A stretch of 64,000 nt of DNA from Desulfosarcina ovata subsp. ovata (GCF_009689005.1 NZ_AP021879.1:992001-1056000); one strand, 5' to 3'. Shown: positions 1 to 9,472, counted from the first letter of the stretch. The notes: generated by a model from the letters alone, not told the origin. A program made the numbers and translations.

Positions 1-2088
1 CGTGCCGGTCCTTTTGCCGTTGACGGGCCGGTGGCCACCATCTATGGCGACGACTACCTGATCGGACTGCTTCCTTCCCTTACCCGCGCTTTCAGCGCCG
101 CAACCATCATCGATGCCACCCAGGTCTCCACCCTCGGACAGGATCTGTTGGCCCACCAGAGTGAGATGATCCTGCTGGAATGCGGCCAGGAAACGCTGGG
201 ACGGTTGCATCTGGAGCTGGAAGCCTTTTATACGGCAGCGCAAGACCGGCTGCAGGGGGTCGTCACCCGCCCCATCGCCCTGCAGGCGGCCGATCCGGTT
301 GGCCTGTGCGCCCTGGATATCACCGATAACGGACTCAAAATCAGGGCATCGGGGGATGCGGCGGCCTTTTCCCTACCAGCGATTACCGGATCGACCTCCC
401 GTATTTTCCGGATGGCCAAGCTGACTTTTGCGGCGGGCCACCATGGACCGGTCAGTGTAAAAACGCTGCCTGACCGTAGCGGCCCCATCCAAAAGCAGTT
501 CGGCCAAGGTACCGGTTTCATGCTGGTACCGCTCCCATTTGACGAAAGCGTTGACCTGATCATCACCCCCAGCCAAAAGCCTGGAGTGTTCACCCTGCAA
601 AAAGCGGAACTGATCAGTTTTTATGGGGATCAGCCAATCCCCTTGCCACCGTTACCCGAACCCGCCAAAACCATCGGAGATATTTACAGCGGGCTGCCCA
701 TCGCCGATCTTGAACCCCCGCCGGTGCTGCCGGTCGTCAAACCCGCGCCCGCGCCGCCCGTGGCACATCCCACCCAGACAATGCCGGAACTGGCCCTGAC
801 CGACATCGAGGAGGGATGCATCTTTCAGCGCAAGCACAACGCGGCCAGCATTGTGGTCAGCGGCAGTTACACCGGTATCAAAGGCCCGGTGGAGGCCCGG
901 GTGCTCGCTGCAGACGATGAGTCCGTCCGTGTTCCCTGGACAGTGGTGGATGACGCGCCGCAAAATGGTGTTTTTACCGGCATCCTGGCCCATGTTCCCC
1001 AGGGGGGATGGTACCGGCTGGAGGTACGCAGTGCCCTGACGCCATGGGTAGTTAAAAAGGGTCGGCACCGCTGGGGGGTGGGCATGCTGGTGGCATGCAT
1101 CGGCCAGTCCAATATGCACGAGTGGTTTGCCACCGGAACCGATCATCAGCCATCCCCCCGGCTGATGATCCATCGGGACGGCCACTGGCATCGGCCCACG
1201 TCAACGGGCAACGGCGCCCTGGCGCTGGGCAACCGCCTGGCCGAGCGCCTGAAAATTCCCATCGGCCTCTTGAATTACTCGGTCAACGGCACCGGGCTGA
1301 CCGCCAGGGCCGACTGGGGGACCGGGTTCTGGCTGGATACGGCAACGGATGGCATCTACCGACGATTTGTGAATGGCGTCAACCGCGCCGGCGGATCGGT
1401 GGAAGCGGTGGTCTGGATGCAGGGCGAGGCCGACGCCGCCCGGGGAACCATCTCCCGCGAAGCATACCGCAAGGCCCTCGAACGATTGGTCGGTGACCAT
1501 ATCCGTATCGACATCCGCAACGGTTCGTCCCGGCCGCAACTGCCCTTTCTGATGATCCCGCTGGTCAGACGGCCGACGGGAAAAGACCGCTCCTGCCAGT
1601 GGATTCGCCAGGCTCAGATGGATGCTCTGAGCATAATTGACGAGTGCCATCTGGCTGCCTTGAGCATGGACCTTGAAAACCGCGGCCGCCAGCATCTGCA
1701 GCCCGAAGCCTACACCACGCTGGGGCTTCGCACAGCGCAAACGGTTTTATACCTGCTGGGCAAAACCGAGTACCACCGTGGCCCGATCATTACGTCCGTG
1801 GCCCAGGTCTCCAATCACGCCATCGACGTCACCATCCGGCACCGCGGCGGCACGGACGTCACCCCTGCGGAAGGGATTACCGGCTTCGAGGTCCTTTCCG
1901 GGGAAACGCATCTGCCGATCACCGCAATCACACGACGCGACGCCACAACCATTCGCATCGAAGTGGCATCCGGGCTGCCAGCAGATTTCAGGGTGCGCTA
2001 TCTTTACGGCGCCCATCCGAACACGACTGGTGCGGTGCGGGACAACACCGCACTGGCACTGCCCCTGGAGCCCTATTCCGACCAATAA
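1..2088 (+). CDS. AlgJ/AlgX-like remnant plus sialate O-acetylesterase (SASA) domain protein, 5' partial
   Basis: The reading frame is open to the first base of the window, so the N-terminus is missing. The visible start (YGDDYLIGLL, then a segment ending LLECGQETL) resembles the end of the AlgJ/AlgX SGNH fold used in polysaccharide O-acetylation; where the family has GDS with a catalytic Ser, this copy reads GDD. From about nt 1090 a second SGNH-type module appears with the SASA signatures GQSNM (nt ~1102) and WMQGEAD (nt ~1417), typical of carbohydrate esterases. The last ~100 codons look like a beta-sandwich tail. Secretion or membrane anchoring cannot be judged without the missing N-terminus. 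Inferred role: adding to or trimming acetyl groups on an exported polysaccharide. Substrate unknown. Confidence 0.7.
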   Translation, partial: RAGPFAVDGPVATIYGDDYLIGLLPSLTRAFSAATIIDATQVSTLGQDLLAHQSEMILLECGQETLGRLHLELEAFYTAAQDRLQGVVTRPIALQAADPVGLCALDITDNGLKIRASGDAAAFSLPAITGSTSRIFRMAKLTFAAGHHGPVSVKTLPDRSGPIQKQFGQGTGFMLVPLPFDESVDLIITPSQKPGVFTLQKAELISFYGDQPIPLPPLPEPAKTIGDIYSGLPIADLEPPPVLPVVKPAPAPPVAHPTQTMPELALTDIEEGCIFQRKHNAASIVVSGSYTGIKGPVEARVLAADDESVRVPWTVVDDAPQNGVFTGILAHVPQGGWYRLEVRSALTPWVVKKGRHRWGVGMLVACIGQSNMHEWFATGTDHQPSPRLMIHRDGHWHRPTSTGNGALALGNRLAERLKIPIGLLNYSVNGTGLTARADWGTGFWLDTATDGIYRRFVNGVNRAGGSVEAVVWMQGEADAARGTISREAYRKALERLVGDHIRIDIRNGSSRPQLPFLMIPLVRRPTGKDRSCQWIRQAQMDALSIIDECHLAALSMDLENRGRQHLQPEAYTTLGLRTAQTVLYLLGKTEYHRGPIITSVAQVSNHAIDVTIRHRGGTDVTPAEGITGFEVLSGETHLPITAITRRDATTIRIEVASGLPADFRVRYLYGAHPNTTGAVRDNTALALPLEPYSDQ

Positions 2089-2201
2089 CCGAGAGAGACA
2101 AAACCACTTCTCATAGATGTGATCCCTGTTCACAAAAGAAACTGTTTTTCATCCATGGATCCACGGTGGTCTTTTTTTTAAATTCTGGTATAAACTCGAC
2201 C

Positions 2202-4814
2202 ATGAAACCCGTATCCATGCTCAAACGACTGTTCCTGCGCATGACCGGCCCGGCGGAAAAACGATTTACCTGCTGGCTGCCCGAACGCATCGGTTTTTTT
2301 ACCATGTTCATTCTGCGCCGCCTGTTCTCCGGCGTCACCATGGCCCCCGACATCCGGACGACTGTCGATGGCCTTCCCGACGACGCAGTTATCGTCTACG
2401 TCTCCAAAAACAGAAGCTACTTTGAATTTTTATGCTATTACACGCGTTATATGCAGGCCCGGATTCCTTTTCCGCAACTCTGTTTTGATTGTAAAATCAG
2501 GATGCTACAGCCAATTGGACGACTGATCCACATCGCCGGGGCTCAGATCCGCCACTTTTTGCGCCATTTTTCTATGCGGGATCCGTATCGCGAGGGATTT
2601 ATCCGGGAAGAGATTGCCAGGGGGACCACCGCCTATCTGCCGCTGGTGGGCAAACGTGAATTTTACCTCAGTTTCATTAAATCCAAGGACGATCCCATCC
2701 GTCACCTGATCAAGATCCAGCGTGACCTGAAGCGACCCATCTGCTTGATTTCCCATCTGATGTTCTTCAGCAAACGGCCGGCCTCCACCTGGCCCACATT
2801 GAGTGACATCGTTTTTGGTTCCCCTCAGAAACCGGGAAAACTGAGGCGTCTGACCACCCTGTTCAACAAACCGGAACGAATTTTCATTGAGGTCTCCGAT
2901 CCGGTCAATGTCAAAGCATTTCTCGAGGCAGCGGACAACCGCGGCCGCAGTACCGCTTATCTGGCTCTGAAATTGCGCCGGGACCTGCTCAGCCAGATCA
3001 ATGCCCATCGCAAAAGCATTACCGGTCCCACCATCAAAATGCCAGAGGAGATCAAACAGGAGATCCTCACCAGCGAGGAACTGCGCCAGTTCATGACCAG
3101 CCATGCCAAGCGTCGGGAGACCACAATTTTTGAGGCCCATCGCGAAGCCGTACAATATGTTGACGAAATTGCCGCCCATTACAGCCCATCGTTTATCAAT
3201 ATTGCCCATCGCATCATCGGGCGCTTTTTGAAAGTGGTTTTCGAATCGGTTACCGCCAACCCCGATGCGCTGGCGGACATCAAACGGGTCTCGCGCAAAG
3301 GGCCGGTCATCTTCATGCCTGCTCACAAAAGCCATATGGACTCGATCCTGCTTTCTTTTACCCTTTACGACAACCATATGCCCTGCCCGCATATCTTCGC
3401 CGGCAAAAACCTATCCTTCTGGCCCATGGCGCCAATCTTCCGCCGTGTGGGTGCGTTTTTCGTTCGCCGCAGTTTCAAAGGTGCGGTTTTCTATGCCAAG
3501 GTTTTTTCGGCCTATATCTTCCAGTTGTTAAAGGAAGGCTTCAACATCGCCGTCTATATCGAAGGCACCCGCAGCCGCAGCGGCAAACTGCTCCAGCCCC
3601 AGTTGGGCATGCTTTCCATCCTGCTGCACGCCTTTTTCAAAGGCGCCTGCCAGAACCTGATCTTCGTTCCGGTCTTTATCGCCTATGACCGCATTCCCGA
3701 TGAAGGATCCTACCTGCATGAAATCAGTGGCGGGAAAAAATCACCGGAGAACTTCCGCCAGATGCTCAAGGCCAAATCGATCCTGAAAAAGCGCTATGGC
3801 AGCGTTTATCTCAATTTCGGCCACCCGCTGGCTCTTGCCGACGTACTGGCCGAGCAGAACCTGATTGGTGCAAGCCTCTCGTCCAAGCAGCAAAACGGTC
3901 TTTGTCGCAGCATCGGCGCCCATATCATGAACGCCATCGACCGGCAGACGGTGGTCACCCCCCAGTCCATGGTAGCCGGCGCCCTGCTGTCATCGGGCAG
4001 GGAGATCATCTCGCGCAAGGAGCTGGATTTCCGCGTAGAGGCATCCATGAGTCTGCTCTACGCCCAAAAAACCCCCCTGGCCGAAACCCTGACCCAGGGG
4101 CACGAGGGCGCTCTGGAAACCACCCTGAAGCATTATCAGGGACGCAAATTCATTCAGGGCAGCGACGAGCAGGGCAAGGGAGGAGGCCGGCCGGATGCCT
4201 GGCGGATTATTGAAAATCGGCGTAACGCCTTGGACTATTACAAAAATATCAGTATCTGTCATTTCATCCCGGCGGCCTTTACCTCCCTGGCCATCCTGGA
4301 AAAAGACGCTTTCCAGTTTTCGACTACAGACCTGCACGATACTTACCGCCGCCTCCAGGAGCTTTTCTCCGAGGAGTTCAACCCCGATCCGACAAATCCG
4401 CCAGCCTTTACCGTGCGCAAAACCATGAAAGCCTTTATCGACATGGCCATTCTGGTTCCGCATCCCACCATGCCGGACACGTACAACCTCTCCTCGGAAG
4501 GGTATCGTAAGCTGGTTTTCTTTGCCGGATACATTGAACCGTTTATCGCCGCATACCAAACTGCGCTGGTCTATCTGACCAAGAACCGACGAAACCGGCA
4601 TGACCGGAACAAAATGTTGAAAAGGATGCTGGGCATTGGCAACCGCATGTTAAAGCAGGGAGAAATTCGCTTAAAGGAGTCCATCTCCAAGGCAAATTAC
4701 GACAATGCGGCCAATTTTTTTGCAAAAAACGGTATCAGGGGGTCTGAAGACGAAGAAACCATCCGGGGGTGGAACAAAACCCTGGCCCATTACCAGAGCC
4801 TGATTGCCCGATAA
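2202..4814 (+). CDS. plsB: PlsB-type glycerol-3-phosphate acyltransferase
   Basis: About 870 residues, close to the length of PlsB (sn-glycerol-3-phosphate acyltransferase), which makes lysophosphatidate at the inner membrane. All acyltransferase blocks are present: AHKSHMD (the HX4D catalytic motif, near residue 373), FWPMAPIFRRVGAFFVRRSF, YIEGTRSRSGK (near residue 450) and FVPVFIAYDR. The N-terminal ~300 residues contain a second, degenerate acyltransferase-like fold and the C-terminal ~250 residues are helical, as in PlsB. The frame can be read from a GTG at 2166, but the ATG at 2202 gives the more usual N-terminus. It stands alone between an esterase-like gene and a convergent HNH-like gene. 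Could also act as a DHAP or specialised lipid acyltransferase. Confidence 0.85.
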   Translation: MKPVSMLKRLFLRMTGPAEKRFTCWLPERIGFFTMFILRRLFSGVTMAPDIRTTVDGLPDDAVIVYVSKNRSYFEFLCYYTRYMQARIPFPQLCFDCKIRMLQPIGRLIHIAGAQIRHFLRHFSMRDPYREGFIREEIARGTTAYLPLVGKREFYLSFIKSKDDPIRHLIKIQRDLKRPICLISHLMFFSKRPASTWPTLSDIVFGSPQKPGKLRRLTTLFNKPERIFIEVSDPVNVKAFLEAADNRGRSTAYLALKLRRDLLSQINAHRKSITGPTIKMPEEIKQEILTSEELRQFMTSHAKRRETTIFEAHREAVQYVDEIAAHYSPSFINIAHRIIGRFLKVVFESVTANPDALADIKRVSRKGPVIFMPAHKSHMDSILLSFTLYDNHMPCPHIFAGKNLSFWPMAPIFRRVGAFFVRRSFKGAVFYAKVFSAYIFQLLKEGFNIAVYIEGTRSRSGKLLQPQLGMLSILLHAFFKGACQNLIFVPVFIAYDRIPDEGSYLHEISGGKKSPENFRQMLKAKSILKKRYGSVYLNFGHPLALADVLAEQNLIGASLSSKQQNGLCRSIGAHIMNAIDRQTVVTPQSMVAGALLSSGREIISRKELDFRVEASMSLLYAQKTPLAETLTQGHEGALETTLKHYQGRKFIQGSDEQGKGGGRPDAWRIIENRRNALDYYKNISICHFIPAAFTSLAILEKDAFQFSTTDLHDTYRRLQELFSEEFNPDPTNPPAFTVRKTMKAFIDMAILVPHPTMPDTYNLSSEGYRKLVFFAGYIEPFIAAYQTALVYLTKNRRNRHDRNKMLKRMLGIGNRMLKQGEIRLKESISKANYDNAANFFAKNGIRGSEDEETIRGWNKTLAHYQSLIAR

Positions 4815-4853
4815 CCAAACGCCTATAGCCTTCAAGATAAAGTGACGCTGGGA

Positions 4854-5552
4854 CTATTTCCGGCGACCGGGAAAAGGGCCCCGGCTGCGCACAGTGGTTT
4901 TTCGGATCACCTGCAGGGAGTCGTAGAGCTTGGAACGGGTTTTTCGCCTCAACTCCTTGATGAGTTTGGGCGACGGGTCATTTTCAAGACGCTCGCAGCA
5001 GGCCGAACACAGCGCCACCATATTTTTAACGGAGTGCTCGCCCCCCTGGGAAAGCGGATCGATATAAAACGGCCTCAGTTCGGTTGACGGGTCCGCTTTA
5101 TCGGCCGGTTTGCCGCAGGCTTCGCAGCACATGCCGCAGCGCCGCAGCACCGATTTGAAAACATTCTTTTTGCGGTTAAAGGGCTGGGTTCCGTCGGCCA
5201 CGGTTTTCCATGGCTTTCCGGGCTGCGGTTTTTCAACTGTCCGGGCCCTTAGCGCAGCGCCGGTATTATTACGGGGTGGGACAGGCAAGCGGGCGGCTTT
5301 TTCAGCCGTTGCGATCCGATCAGGGAAACGTTTTTCCAGCGGTTCCGGCGGGTCGACGGACCGTTTTCGCTTTCGAACCCGAATTCTGCCATCCCTTCCG
5401 TCAGCCGCCTGGCTGCCGGATACGGATTTAAGCCACAAACTGTGATTCTCTTTTTGCAAACGCTGTTTCAATTCTTCATGGGTTTCGTCCGCATCAAACT
5501 TGACATTCATCTCACGCAGCATTTGCTGAATTTCCAGTTTGCTCAGTGTCAT
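4854..5552 (-). CDS. HNH-like zinc-finger protein lacking the catalytic histidines
   Basis: 232 residues. The first ~35 residues (TLSKLEIQQMLREMNVKFD) resemble a SAP/HeH DNA-binding helix-extended-loop-helix. A long basic, low-complexity linker follows, then a Cys-rich HNH-like module: CGMCCEACGKP near residue 138 and LCSACCERL near residue 181, which could hold a zinc ion. In active HNH nucleases of this type the text between them reads HxxPLxxGG and ends CxxCH; here it reads YIDPLSQGG and CSACC, so both key histidines are missing. Seen directly: SAP-like start, four-Cys module, no HNH His. Inferred: a DNA-binding protein rather than a working nuclease. The SD-like AAGGA sits 9 nt before the ATG. 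Confidence 0.6.
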   Translation of the reverse strand: MTLSKLEIQQMLREMNVKFDADETHEELKQRLQKENHSLWLKSVSGSQAADGRDGRIRVRKRKRSVDPPEPLEKRFPDRIATAEKAARLPVPPRNNTGAALRARTVEKPQPGKPWKTVADGTQPFNRKKNVFKSVLRRCGMCCEACGKPADKADPSTELRPFYIDPLSQGGEHSVKNMVALCSACCERLENDPSPKLIKELRRKTRSKLYDSLQVIRKTTVRSRGPFPGRRK

Positions 5553-6057
5553 GGGAGGTCCTTCAACTCATTTTTAAATAGCACTGCCGCCAGGGGCATG
5601 GGTACAAACGGGCCAGCAGCCCGCTCGATGGACAAAAAGGATCGTTGATTACACCAATCATACCAGGGATGCAATCTGTTTTTGACACGCCTCATTCTCA
5701 GAATACTTATATCACCGCAAGGGGGCGCCGGACCAGGATTGGTTCACTGATCGTCTCACGGATCAAAGCGCCCCGTGAGAAATCGGAGTACACAAAAATA
5801 GACAGCCGATGATCCGTTTGGTTGCAGTGCCCCTGTCATGGTGTGGGCGGCGGCTGCCGCCCACTCGAGCACGACATCCGAGTCACAGGCAACTCCAACA
5901 AATACTGAGGCATATGATTCCAGCAGGTTGTATGGATCTGCCGCTGAATGGGCCCCGGGGCGTTTACCATACCGCATCAGACGGCACATGAATTGCTGAA
6001 TCAGATAGCGCCGCTGGCCAACCGTGGCCGGATCTGTCATGCAAATGGAGAGCGATC
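5553..6057. other. 505-bp intergenic region with a hairpin
   Basis: No convincing gene. A 94-codon minus-strand frame (5756-6040) has no recognisable motif and was not called. An 8-bp inverted repeat TCTCACGG...CCGTGAGA lies at 5754-5780. A TTGACA at 5682 has no good -10 at standard spacing. The end holds the GGAGAG Shine-Dalgarno of the next gene. Confidence 0.4.
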
Positions 6058-7551
6058 ATGATCGATGCAACCCTGTTGTTCAACATCACTCCCATACCGT
6101 TGTTATCGGTGCTGGTATGGATAGTGCTGGTGTTAACGGCCCTACTGCTGGCCCGCCATCCTTTTAAGGAGGTCATGGCATCCCTGGGACGTTCCATCTA
6201 TCAGTCCGGCCGCATCGCTGCCACAGCCGTCAGATTGGCGGAAAAGCAGCTGAAGGCGAGAAACCGGCAGATTCGCCTTGCTGCTGATCTAACCCGTGCC
6301 GAACGGCAGGTGGAACGTGAATTTGAACGCATCGGCGCGGCAGTTGAACGAAGCCAGATCACCGTCCCGTCTTTGCAACGCAACATTAACGGACAGCTGG
6401 ATAAATTAAAGAACGATTACCAAAAAAGCGCTGACATTCCCCAGGGGCTGTCAGACTGGGTGCGGGTAATCGATGCCATTGCCGGCATCCGGCCTCCGGT
6501 TGACCCCATGGCGGCCACAATCCTCGAGAATATCCACAGCACCTTAAAAAAGCAGCATCACGTTGCCTTGAACGGTCATCGCCAAGCGGTTTCCCAACGC
6601 CACCGTGTCCTCGCCGGCATGCTGCCCCAATGGCGCAAAACGGAGAAGCGCCTCAAAGGAATCGAAACAGCCACGTTGGTACTCAGCAGCCGCGCCGAGC
6701 GGGTCGATCGCTGCATGGCCGATTATGAGGCCATTCGCACAAACACGGATTCATCCGAGCGCAGCCTCTCGGCCTCAGCACTGACGCGATTCTTTGCCGC
6801 GGCATTGGTGCTGGGCATTTTTGCCATCGGTGTCATCGTCAACTTCAACTTGATTGCCCTGCCCATGTCTGAAATGGTTGGTGCAAACAGTTACATTGGG
6901 TCCTTCAACACCGCTGATGTGGCCGGCTTTTTTCTGGTTGGTGTTCAGGTAGTGGTTGGAATCTTTCTCATGGACACGTTGTGCATAACCCGGCTGTTTC
7001 CCATGCTTGGCGGCTTGGATGAGCGTCAACGCACCTGGTTTTTCTGGTCACTCCTGGCCTCGCTGATCGTTCTGGCCGGTATCGACGCCGCGCTGGTGTT
7101 GATTCGTGATCGCATGATCATGGATATGGAAATCCTGAAACAAAGTCTGGCCGGCCTGGACCCGGATCAGGCGGTCACACAGACGCTTCCCACAGTTGGC
7201 CGGATGGCCCTGGGATTTGTTCTGCCGTTCATTTTGGCAACAGCAGCCATCCCCTTAGAGGCCTTTATCGCCACATCCCGGATTCTTCTCGGTCTCCTTG
7301 GAGAGTTTCTCTTGCGTGCTGTTGCCACCCTTCTGCACCTTGGCGGCAGCGTGGGACGCCTCCTGACCACTGTCCTTGTCAAAACCTACGATCTGTTCAT
7401 TTTCCCGGCTTTGTGGGCAGAAGCCCTGATCGTCAGGAAAATTGCTGACAAAACCCGGCTTCGACGGCGACCGCATCTGATCCCGACCTTAAAAAACCAG
7501 ACCGTACCCATGACGGAAGGGCGGATGGCATGCAAAAAGTCCATCGATTAG
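6058..7551 (+). CDS. polytopic membrane protein with cytoplasmic coiled coil, unknown function
   Basis: 497 residues, not recognised as a named family. One N-terminal membrane segment (about residues 10-30) is followed by a charged, Arg/Glu-rich coiled-coil stretch (about 45-115) and a helical region to ~235. Four or more membrane segments then occur at about 238-262, 282-305, 318-342 and 375-430. The tail is basic. GGAGAG lies 5 nt before the ATG. The 3' end overlaps the next gene by 22 nt, so the two are probably translationally coupled and work together. No transporter or enzyme motif was seen. Inferred: a membrane scaffold or stress-type protein paired with the VWA-like lipoprotein. Confidence 0.65.
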   Translation: MIDATLLFNITPIPLLSVLVWIVLVLTALLLARHPFKEVMASLGRSIYQSGRIAATAVRLAEKQLKARNRQIRLAADLTRAERQVEREFERIGAAVERSQITVPSLQRNINGQLDKLKNDYQKSADIPQGLSDWVRVIDAIAGIRPPVDPMAATILENIHSTLKKQHHVALNGHRQAVSQRHRVLAGMLPQWRKTEKRLKGIETATLVLSSRAERVDRCMADYEAIRTNTDSSERSLSASALTRFFAAALVLGIFAIGVIVNFNLIALPMSEMVGANSYIGSFNTADVAGFFLVGVQVVVGIFLMDTLCITRLFPMLGGLDERQRTWFFWSLLASLIVLAGIDAALVLIRDRMIMDMEILKQSLAGLDPDQAVTQTLPTVGRMALGFVLPFILATAAIPLEAFIATSRILLGLLGEFLLRAVATLLHLGGSVGRLLTTVLVKTYDLFIFPALWAEALIVRKIADKTRLRRRPHLIPTLKNQTVPMTEGRMACKKSID

Positions 7552-8132
7552 GCTTTGTCGTCGGTATCACCAATCTGATTCTGTGGATCCTGTTACCAAC
7601 TGGATGCACCAGCCCGCCCCATGCCACGAGAGCCGTTTATCTACTGATGGGCCCATCCAATACACAACCTGATAACTTAGCCACCTCCCAATCCATTGTG
7701 GCCGCGCTTCTGGGAGCCCTCGAACCTGGCGACAGCCTGGCTGTGGCACGGATGGATTCGGCTGGAGGGGGCGAAAAGGATGTGATGGTAAAAGCGACCT
7801 TTGACCCACGGCCACTGGTGGCCAATTCCCAAAAACGGGCCATCTACCGGGCGATGCGCGAATCTGTCCTTGCCTCATCCGCCGCCGGGGATGCCGATAT
7901 CGCCGGAGCCCTCCTACTGGCGGTCGAGCACCTCAAGGCCCTGAAATCCGATCGAAAATACATCCTGATTTTTCCCAATCGCCTGAAAAAAGAAATGGAT
8001 GCATTGAACGGGAATGTAAGCCTTCAACTGGACGGGATCCACATTCTCGCCCTGAATACGCCGGCATTGCGCGAGGCCCGCGAGAATACAGGAGAGCATC
8101 TGGCGTGGATAAAGCAATTGCAGATCAAATAG
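7530..8132 (+). CDS. lipoprotein with a degenerate VWA-like domain
   Basis: 200 residues. The N-terminus is a short hydrophobic signal ending in the lipobox LLPTGC (Cys at about residue 26), so the mature protein should be lipid-anchored outside the cytoplasm. The remainder follows the von Willebrand A fold pattern: a first strand AVYLLMGPSNT, a helix, ALEPGDSLAVARMDS, then GDADIAGALLLAVEHL and RKYILIFPN. The MIDAS start DxSxS is replaced by GPSNT, so canonical metal binding at that site is doubtful, although the later Asp (ADIAGAL) remains. Its start lies inside the end of the upstream membrane-protein gene. Function unknown. Confidence 0.55.
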   Translation: MQKVHRLGFVVGITNLILWILLPTGCTSPPHATRAVYLLMGPSNTQPDNLATSQSIVAALLGALEPGDSLAVARMDSAGGGEKDVMVKATFDPRPLVANSQKRAIYRAMRESVLASSAAGDADIAGALLLAVEHLKALKSDRKYILIFPNRLKKEMDALNGNVSLQLDGIHILALNTPALREARENTGEHLAWIKQLQIK

Positions 8133-8137
8133 GGTAT

Positions 8138-8240
8138 CAGTGTTTAAGATAATGTTTTTGGGCTGCGTTATCGGTCGTCGCGGTATGGCTGATACAGCTT
8201 CCTCCCTCTGGTCTTGCCAAAAACATTATCTTAAACACTG
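8138..8240 (+). repeat. Interspersed palindromic repeat family A, copy 1
   Basis: 103 bp with perfect 24-bp inverted ends; the left arm starts CAGTGTTTAAGATAATG and the right arm is its exact reverse complement. The core contains CGTTATCGGTCGTCGCGG and CAGCTTCCTCCCTCTGG. It fills the gap between two convergent genes, 5 nt from each stop codon, so it could end transcription from both sides. Two further copies lie at 26351 and 29296. Confidence 0.9.
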
Positions 8241-8245
8241 TAGCT

Positions 8246-9472
8246 TTAATTGTTGCCGCCCGTGCAGGAGTCGAGGGGCCGGCCGCCAACCACCCGATAG
8301 ACCAGCTGATGGAGTGCTTCCGGTACCGTCTGGGGAGGCGTGCGAACGGTCAGAAAATCGGCCCGCATGCCGGTTGCGATGGCACCCCGATCCGAAAGCC
8401 CCATCAGTCGCGCGCCGTTGAGCGTGGCGCATTGAATCGCCTCTTCCACATTCAGGCCCGCGTCAATGAACAGCTGAATTTCCGTTTTCATCGCCAGCCC
8501 ATGGTGTACACCGGGACTGCCGGCATCCGTGCCCACGGCCAGGATCACGCCAAGCTGCCGGGCGGCACGGATTTGCTCCAGTTGGTGCTCCAGGTTCTTG
8601 CGGGACACATCGGCAAAGGAAGCATCACTGCGGTGCCCCTGAGTTTGCAGGTAGTCCTGGTAGGCCTTCATCGTCACGGCCGTCGGCACCCACACGACGC
8701 CCCGGTCAGCCATGCGCTGCATGTTTTCGTGCCCCATGAAAAAGCCGTGCTCAATACTGGTACATCCGGCTTCCACGGCCAGTTGAACCGGCAGGTGACC
8801 GTTGGCATGCACCATAGTGGGCAGCCCATGGGTACGAGCCGCAACAACCGTGGCTTTCAATTCCTCGGTAGTAAACTGCGGCGGCGTTTCCACGCCGAAC
8901 TGGGTAAGGCTGTTCAGTCCGGAGTTGACCAGTTTGACGTGGTCCCGTTGATGGGCCGCCGAAAACAGGCTCTCTGCCAGGCTCGTTCCAGGGGGCACCG
9001 GAATGCCGATCAGTTTGCCATAACGGCCGGGAGCATTGCGCGCCCGGCCCGGAGCGGCAATCGTAACCGTGGATGGCCGGCGGCACTTGTATTTCAGGCT
9101 GTCGCCATTTTGGTCCCCGCCGTCACGAACCGCCAGCACGCCACAGGCCAAATGCTGATCCAGATGCCTTGCAATGACACTGCGCTGATCGAGGTCGCTA
9201 TGGCTGCTCTCCAACTGGGTTTTGCGCACCACCGGATCGGTACTGCCGGACATGACCAGATGCACATGGCTGTCGACCAGGGCAGGGAAAACCGTACAAT
9301 CGGACAGGTCGACGACGGCGATGTCCGGAGGCAGCGGCGCACGGACATCCAGAATCGACTGGAACCGCCCCTCCTCAACAATGATCACCCGGTCTTCAAG
9401 GGCCGGTTGCCCGCTGCCGTCAATGAGCCAGCCCACACGGTAAGCACTTTTTCTTGAAATCATGATCTCCAT
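8246..9472 (-). CDS. amidohydrolase, imidazolonepropionase-like
   Basis: 408 residues with the full metal-dependent amidohydrolase pattern: an N-terminal beta-sandwich with LIDGSGQPALED, the metal motif DSHVHLV (about residue 69), a conserved lysine in HVKLVNSG, HANGH (~222), EHGF (~241) and GTDAGSP (~316), then the return of the beta-sandwich. This is the subtype related to imidazolonepropionase and prolidase-like hydrolases, acting on cyclic amides or related C-N bonds in the cytoplasm. There is no signal peptide. It stands alone, convergent with the VWA-like lipoprotein gene and divergent from the exopolysaccharide locus. The exact substrate cannot be read from sequence. An ATG three codons downstream is an alternative start. 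Confidence 0.8.
   Translation of the reverse strand: MEIMISRKSAYRVGWLIDGSGQPALEDRVIIVEEGRFQSILDVRAPLPPDIAVVDLSDCTVFPALVDSHVHLVMSGSTDPVVRKTQLESSHSDLDQRSVIARHLDQHLACGVLAVRDGGDQNGDSLKYKCRRPSTVTIAAPGRARNAPGRYGKLIGIPVPPGTSLAESLFSAAHQRDHVKLVNSGLNSLTQFGVETPPQFTTEELKATVVAARTHGLPTMVHANGHLPVQLAVEAGCTSIEHGFFMGHENMQRMADRGVVWVPTAVTMKAYQDYLQTQGHRSDASFADVSRKNLEHQLEQIRAARQLGVILAVGTDAGSPGVHHGLAMKTEIQLFIDAGLNVEEAIQCATLNGARLMGLSDRGAIATGMRADFLTVRTPPQTVPEALHQLVYRVVGGRPLDSCTGGNN

Noticed and set aside
5756..6040. 94-codon minus-strand frame in the gap before the membrane protein
   Set aside because: No ribosome site, no recognisable motif, and it overlaps a hairpin. Coding evidence is insufficient.
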